Part shown: positions 52,860 to 55,173 of the stretch, in pieces
How the letters are laid out: every line of letters starts with the position of its first letter
Numbering within the stretch: position 1 is the first letter of the stretch
Assembly (NCBI RefSeq): GCF_024741135.1
Contig: NZ_JANSUY010000006.1
Coordinates: forward strand, 1 to 55,173
DNA from: Aquiflexum gelatinilyticum
Lineage (GTDB): Bacteria; Bacteroidota; Bacteroidia; Cytophagales; Cyclobacteriaceae
Direction: 5' to 3'
Length of the DNA stretch: 55,173 bases
Translations under genes and position numbers: made by a program
The notes under the pieces: model-generated
Told to the model about the DNA's origin: nothing
The model's input: only the letters and a program-made list of their open reading frames with translations
Databases searched by the model: none

Positions 52860-54845
52860 ATGCTGATAGGTCACTTGAATCAATTGAAACTTACAATATC
52901 GAAATATCCATACTTTTTTATTTTCGCCTTCATAATTTTCAATTTCAGTACTTTAGATTGCTATGCCCAAAAACCTCACATCGAAGGTGGCCTGTTTAAG
53001 GAAGGTTTGCTGGAATTAAAATTCAAAGAAAATTGGAAGTACCAACCCGGTGACAATATTGAATGGGCAAAGCCGGATTTTGATGATAGCAATTGGTATA
53101 ATTTAAACCCGATCGAACTGAAAGCCTACCAAATGCCCGACAGCCTTTGGTCGGGATATGGATGGTGGAGGATCAGTTTCACGGCCGACCCAAAAACAGT
53201 TGCCGAAATAGAAAGGCTATATTTCTATTCTTGGGGTGCAGCAGAAATTTACCTGGACGGTGAGCTTGTGGCTTCATTTGGAAATTTTTCACCGGACAGC
53301 AAAAATGAAAAAACATATTCTCCCAACTATGCCGGGGACAGGCCTTTGAAAATCTCGCCAAATGATTTGCACACCCTTGCTGTGAGGTTTTCAAACCATC
53401 AAGCCAAAACAAACCATCAGATCTTCAGGTACTTTTCTGAAAACCTAGGCTTTAATATCGGCTTTTCGAATTCCCTCCGGGCAGAATATTCAGACTTTCG
53501 GTATGCCAACAGTTTTGCTACTCTTTCCGTGATTGTGGTCGTGCTTTCTATCCTATTGTTGTTGCATGTTTTACTGTACATCAAATTCAGGAAAGAAGAG
53601 CCGTACCTGGTGATTACGCTCATTACCTTTTTCTTTTTATGCGCCGCCATCTGTGCCCACATCCTTTTGTTTGTGGATCTGAATGGCTTCACCAATCCAA
53701 TTTTCAGTGGTATCTTAAATTCAACTGCTTTTGGTTTGGGCTACAGCTTTTTGCCCTATTCTCTCAGCTCCTTGTTTAGGATCAAAAAGTTCTATTGGAC
53801 CAAACATTTGGTTTGGTTAGCCCTATTGAGGACAGCCAATTATTTTGTCAATGTATTCAACTTTATTCTTTTTGATGCTACCATTATCCTTGCGGTCATC
53901 ATTCTAATGGTGGTTATCATGCGGATTGCCATCCGGGAAAAAAACAAAGGAGCGCTTTATGTGACTTTCGGGGCAGTCGGTACTTCCGTATTCCTGTTGG
54001 TCAATAGGATGGTCAATGCTGACATCATTTCGCTTAGCACATCGCTTTATTACCTGGACCTGATATTGCTGTATATCAGTTATCCATTGGGAATTTACAT
54101 TTACATCACCAACCAATACGGCAGGCTCTTTTTAGCCATGGAACAGGAAGTGGAAGAACGGACCCACCAACTCAATGCCATGGTACTCAACCTGACCAAA
54201 ACCCAAAAGGAACTTTCCACAAAAAATGATGAAAATGTATTGTTGCTGAAAGAGATCCATCACCGTGTCAAAAACAACCTCGAGGTAGTCTCAGGTTTGT
54301 TGGCTTTGCAGTTTGCAAAGATCGATGACCCCAATATGCAGGAAGTCATGTTGTCCAGCCAAAACAGGGTGAAGTCAATGGGCATATTGCATCAGAAACT
54401 CTATCAAAGTGAGCAATTGGCATTTATAGAGATGAAAAATTATTTTGAAAACCTCTGTGAAAACATTCTTGACTCCTATAATGAAACTGACAGGATCAAG
54501 GTAGATATTGAAATGAAAGAAATTGAATTGGATGTGGACACCGCTGTGCCTTTGGGTCTGATAGTCAATGAGCTCTTGACAAATTCTCTGAAATACGCCT
54601 TTCCAAAAGGAGTAAAAGGTAAAATTGAACTGAGTCTGAAAAATGTAGACAATGACAATTTCCAGCTTAAAATCAGTGATAACGGAGTTGGGAAACCACT
54701 GTTTGGAAAAGCGATAGGAACAGGTTTTGGCTCGCAGTTGGTGGATTTGCTGACCCGTCAGATTGATGGCAAACTGATACAGGATGTCAGCAACGGGACT
54801 TTGATTTTAATTAATTTCGAAAGGCAGGCAACGGCCAAGGTCTAA
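52860..54845 (+). CDS. 7TM sensor histidine kinase (HisKA_2 type)
   Basis: This 661-residue protein has an N-terminal hydrophobic signal (~18-37). A periplasmic jelly-roll-like domain (~45-205) resembles 7TMR-DISM extracellular domains: FDDSNWYNL, YGWWRISFTADP, LYFYSWGAAEIYLDGELVASFG. Seven spans cover ~220-420, and a short coiled coil (MEQEVEERTHQLNAMVLNL) follows. The kinase core is the HisKA_2 type, with LLKEIHHRVKNNLEVVSGLL (phospho-His ~469) and HATPase_c with ELLTNSLKYAFPKG, ISDNGVGKP and GTGFGSQLV. There is no receiver and no adjacent response regulator, so its partner is elsewhere. Confidence 0.94.
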   Translation: MLIGHLNQLKLTISKYPYFFIFAFIIFNFSTLDCYAQKPHIEGGLFKEGLLELKFKENWKYQPGDNIEWAKPDFDDSNWYNLNPIELKAYQMPDSLWSGYGWWRISFTADPKTVAEIERLYFYSWGAAEIYLDGELVASFGNFSPDSKNEKTYSPNYAGDRPLKISPNDLHTLAVRFSNHQAKTNHQIFRYFSENLGFNIGFSNSLRAEYSDFRYANSFATLSVIVVVLSILLLLHVLLYIKFRKEEPYLVITLITFFFLCAAICAHILLFVDLNGFTNPIFSGILNSTAFGLGYSFLPYSLSSLFRIKKFYWTKHLVWLALLRTANYFVNVFNFILFDATIILAVIILMVVIMRIAIREKNKGALYVTFGAVGTSVFLLVNRMVNADIISLSTSLYYLDLILLYISYPLGIYIYITNQYGRLFLAMEQEVEERTHQLNAMVLNLTKTQKELSTKNDENVLLLKEIHHRVKNNLEVVSGLLALQFAKIDDPNMQEVMLSSQNRVKSMGILHQKLYQSEQLAFIEMKNYFENLCENILDSYNETDRIKVDIEMKEIELDVDTAVPLGLIVNELLTNSLKYAFPKGVKGKIELSLKNVDNDNFQLKISDNGVGKPLFGKAIGTGFGSQLVDLLTRQIDGKLIQDVSNGTLILINFERQATAKV

Positions 54846-54902
54846 ATTGTTGGATGGTTCATTATTTGGATTCAGTAATTCCTTCAACTTGATCAAATAT
54901 TT

Positions 54903-55087
54903 TTAGTATAGCCCCGAAGTAGGCGAAACTACAATCGCCAAGGTCAAGGTGCTGCTCTGATATTTGTACTCACTATAATCTTCATGCACCGCAGCCCATG
55001 GTAAAGAAGGAGGTTTGTTCTGTATTTCGGTCACGAATTTTCTAAAGTAGAGAATCTCATAACCGAAATGGTTGGGAAAATCTTATT
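54903..55087 (-). pseudogene. Possible C-terminal gene remnant
   Basis: The minus strand is open between a TAA pair upstream (~55090) and a stop at 54903-54905, reading FGYEILYFRKFVTEIQ, NKPPSLPWAAVHEDYSEYK and LAIVVSPTSGLY. The composition looks protein-like, but there is no ATG and no recognised family. It could equally be chance. Confidence 0.3.
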
Positions 55088-55140
55088 ATTTTTTTTCTAC
55101 AATTCTTGTGATTAATTGACTCGCGTTAATTTCTTGTGTC

Positions 55141-55164
55141 ACTTTTTGTCTTGAAACAAAAAGT
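55141..55164. repeat. Short inverted repeat
   Basis: ACTTTTTGT (55141-55149) and ACAAAAAGT (55156-55164) form a perfect 9-base stem with a 6-base loop. I recall this hairpin as a frequent intergenic element in Bacteroidota; role unknown. The region 54846-55140 otherwise shows only the possible remnant above. Confidence 0.55.
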
Positions 55165-55173
55165 AACCAAAAA

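Overview
The window looks like chromosomal DNA of a Bacteroidota bacterium, most likely Cytophagales of the Cyclobacteriaceae type (Algoriphagus-like). The reasons are a one-component hybrid two-component regulator (propeller, kinase, receiver and AraC in one chain), many secreted lipoproteins, DUF6090-type proteins, S1 sulfatases, a promoter of the TAnnTTTG kind and A+T-rich spacers. The genus is inference. No rRNA, tRNA, CRISPR array or intact transposase gene was seen.

Layout. 1-6148 (minus): a response regulator and a very large histidine kinase cut by the left edge, with an NTF2-like head, eight tandem sensor repeats and a kinase core. 6598-9343: secreted NTF2-like protein, CysQ-type phosphatase, class C beta-lactamase-like hydrolase. 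9465-12639: a decayed DUF6090 gene, a small coiled-coil protein and a two-subunit molybdenum hydroxylase. 12880-23538 (minus): the most striking region. One apparent operon has a sulfatase with an atypical active-site motif, an NTF2-like protein, and eleven consecutive paralogous single-span membrane proteins (seven DUF6090 type, one divergent, three of a sister type). Many are joined by 4-base ATGA overlaps, and a twelfth, decayed copy sits at the 3' end. 24058-28011: three lipoproteins, one a base-composition chimera and two sharing an N-terminal domain with different C-terminal domains. 28507-36771: amino-acid permease, hybrid AraC regulator and a beta-propeller lipoprotein. 37000-42465 (minus): an apparent six-gene operon of exported or redox enzymes: epimerase, DinB-like protein, FMN alpha-hydroxy-acid oxidase, NTF2-like lipoprotein, esterase and P1 peptidase. 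42539-47126 (minus): amidohydrolase remnant, membrane protein, sulfatase, DUF3500 protein and intradiol dioxygenase. 47422-50480: an accessory patch with an A+T-rich HEPN-type gene, an integron-like gene cassette with its own attC-like site, two ~200-bp direct repeats bracketing the cassette, and a 21-bp tandem repeat. 50514-54845: hypothetical protein, exported esterase and a 7TM/HisKA_2 kinase.

Two patterns tie the region together. First, a ~45-bp non-coding motif (GGACGAA, exactly 16 bases, CCCAA, then an A/T tract) occurs six times, always in the same orientation; five copies lie upstream of a minus-strand gene or gene remnant, and the sixth lies in the divergent gap before the hybrid AraC regulator. 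It looks like a shared regulatory site. Second, exported NTF2-like, sulfatase, esterase and oxidase genes recur in several minus-strand operons, suggesting a periplasmic catabolic or stress programme. All functions are read from sequence by eye and memory of families; no database search was run.
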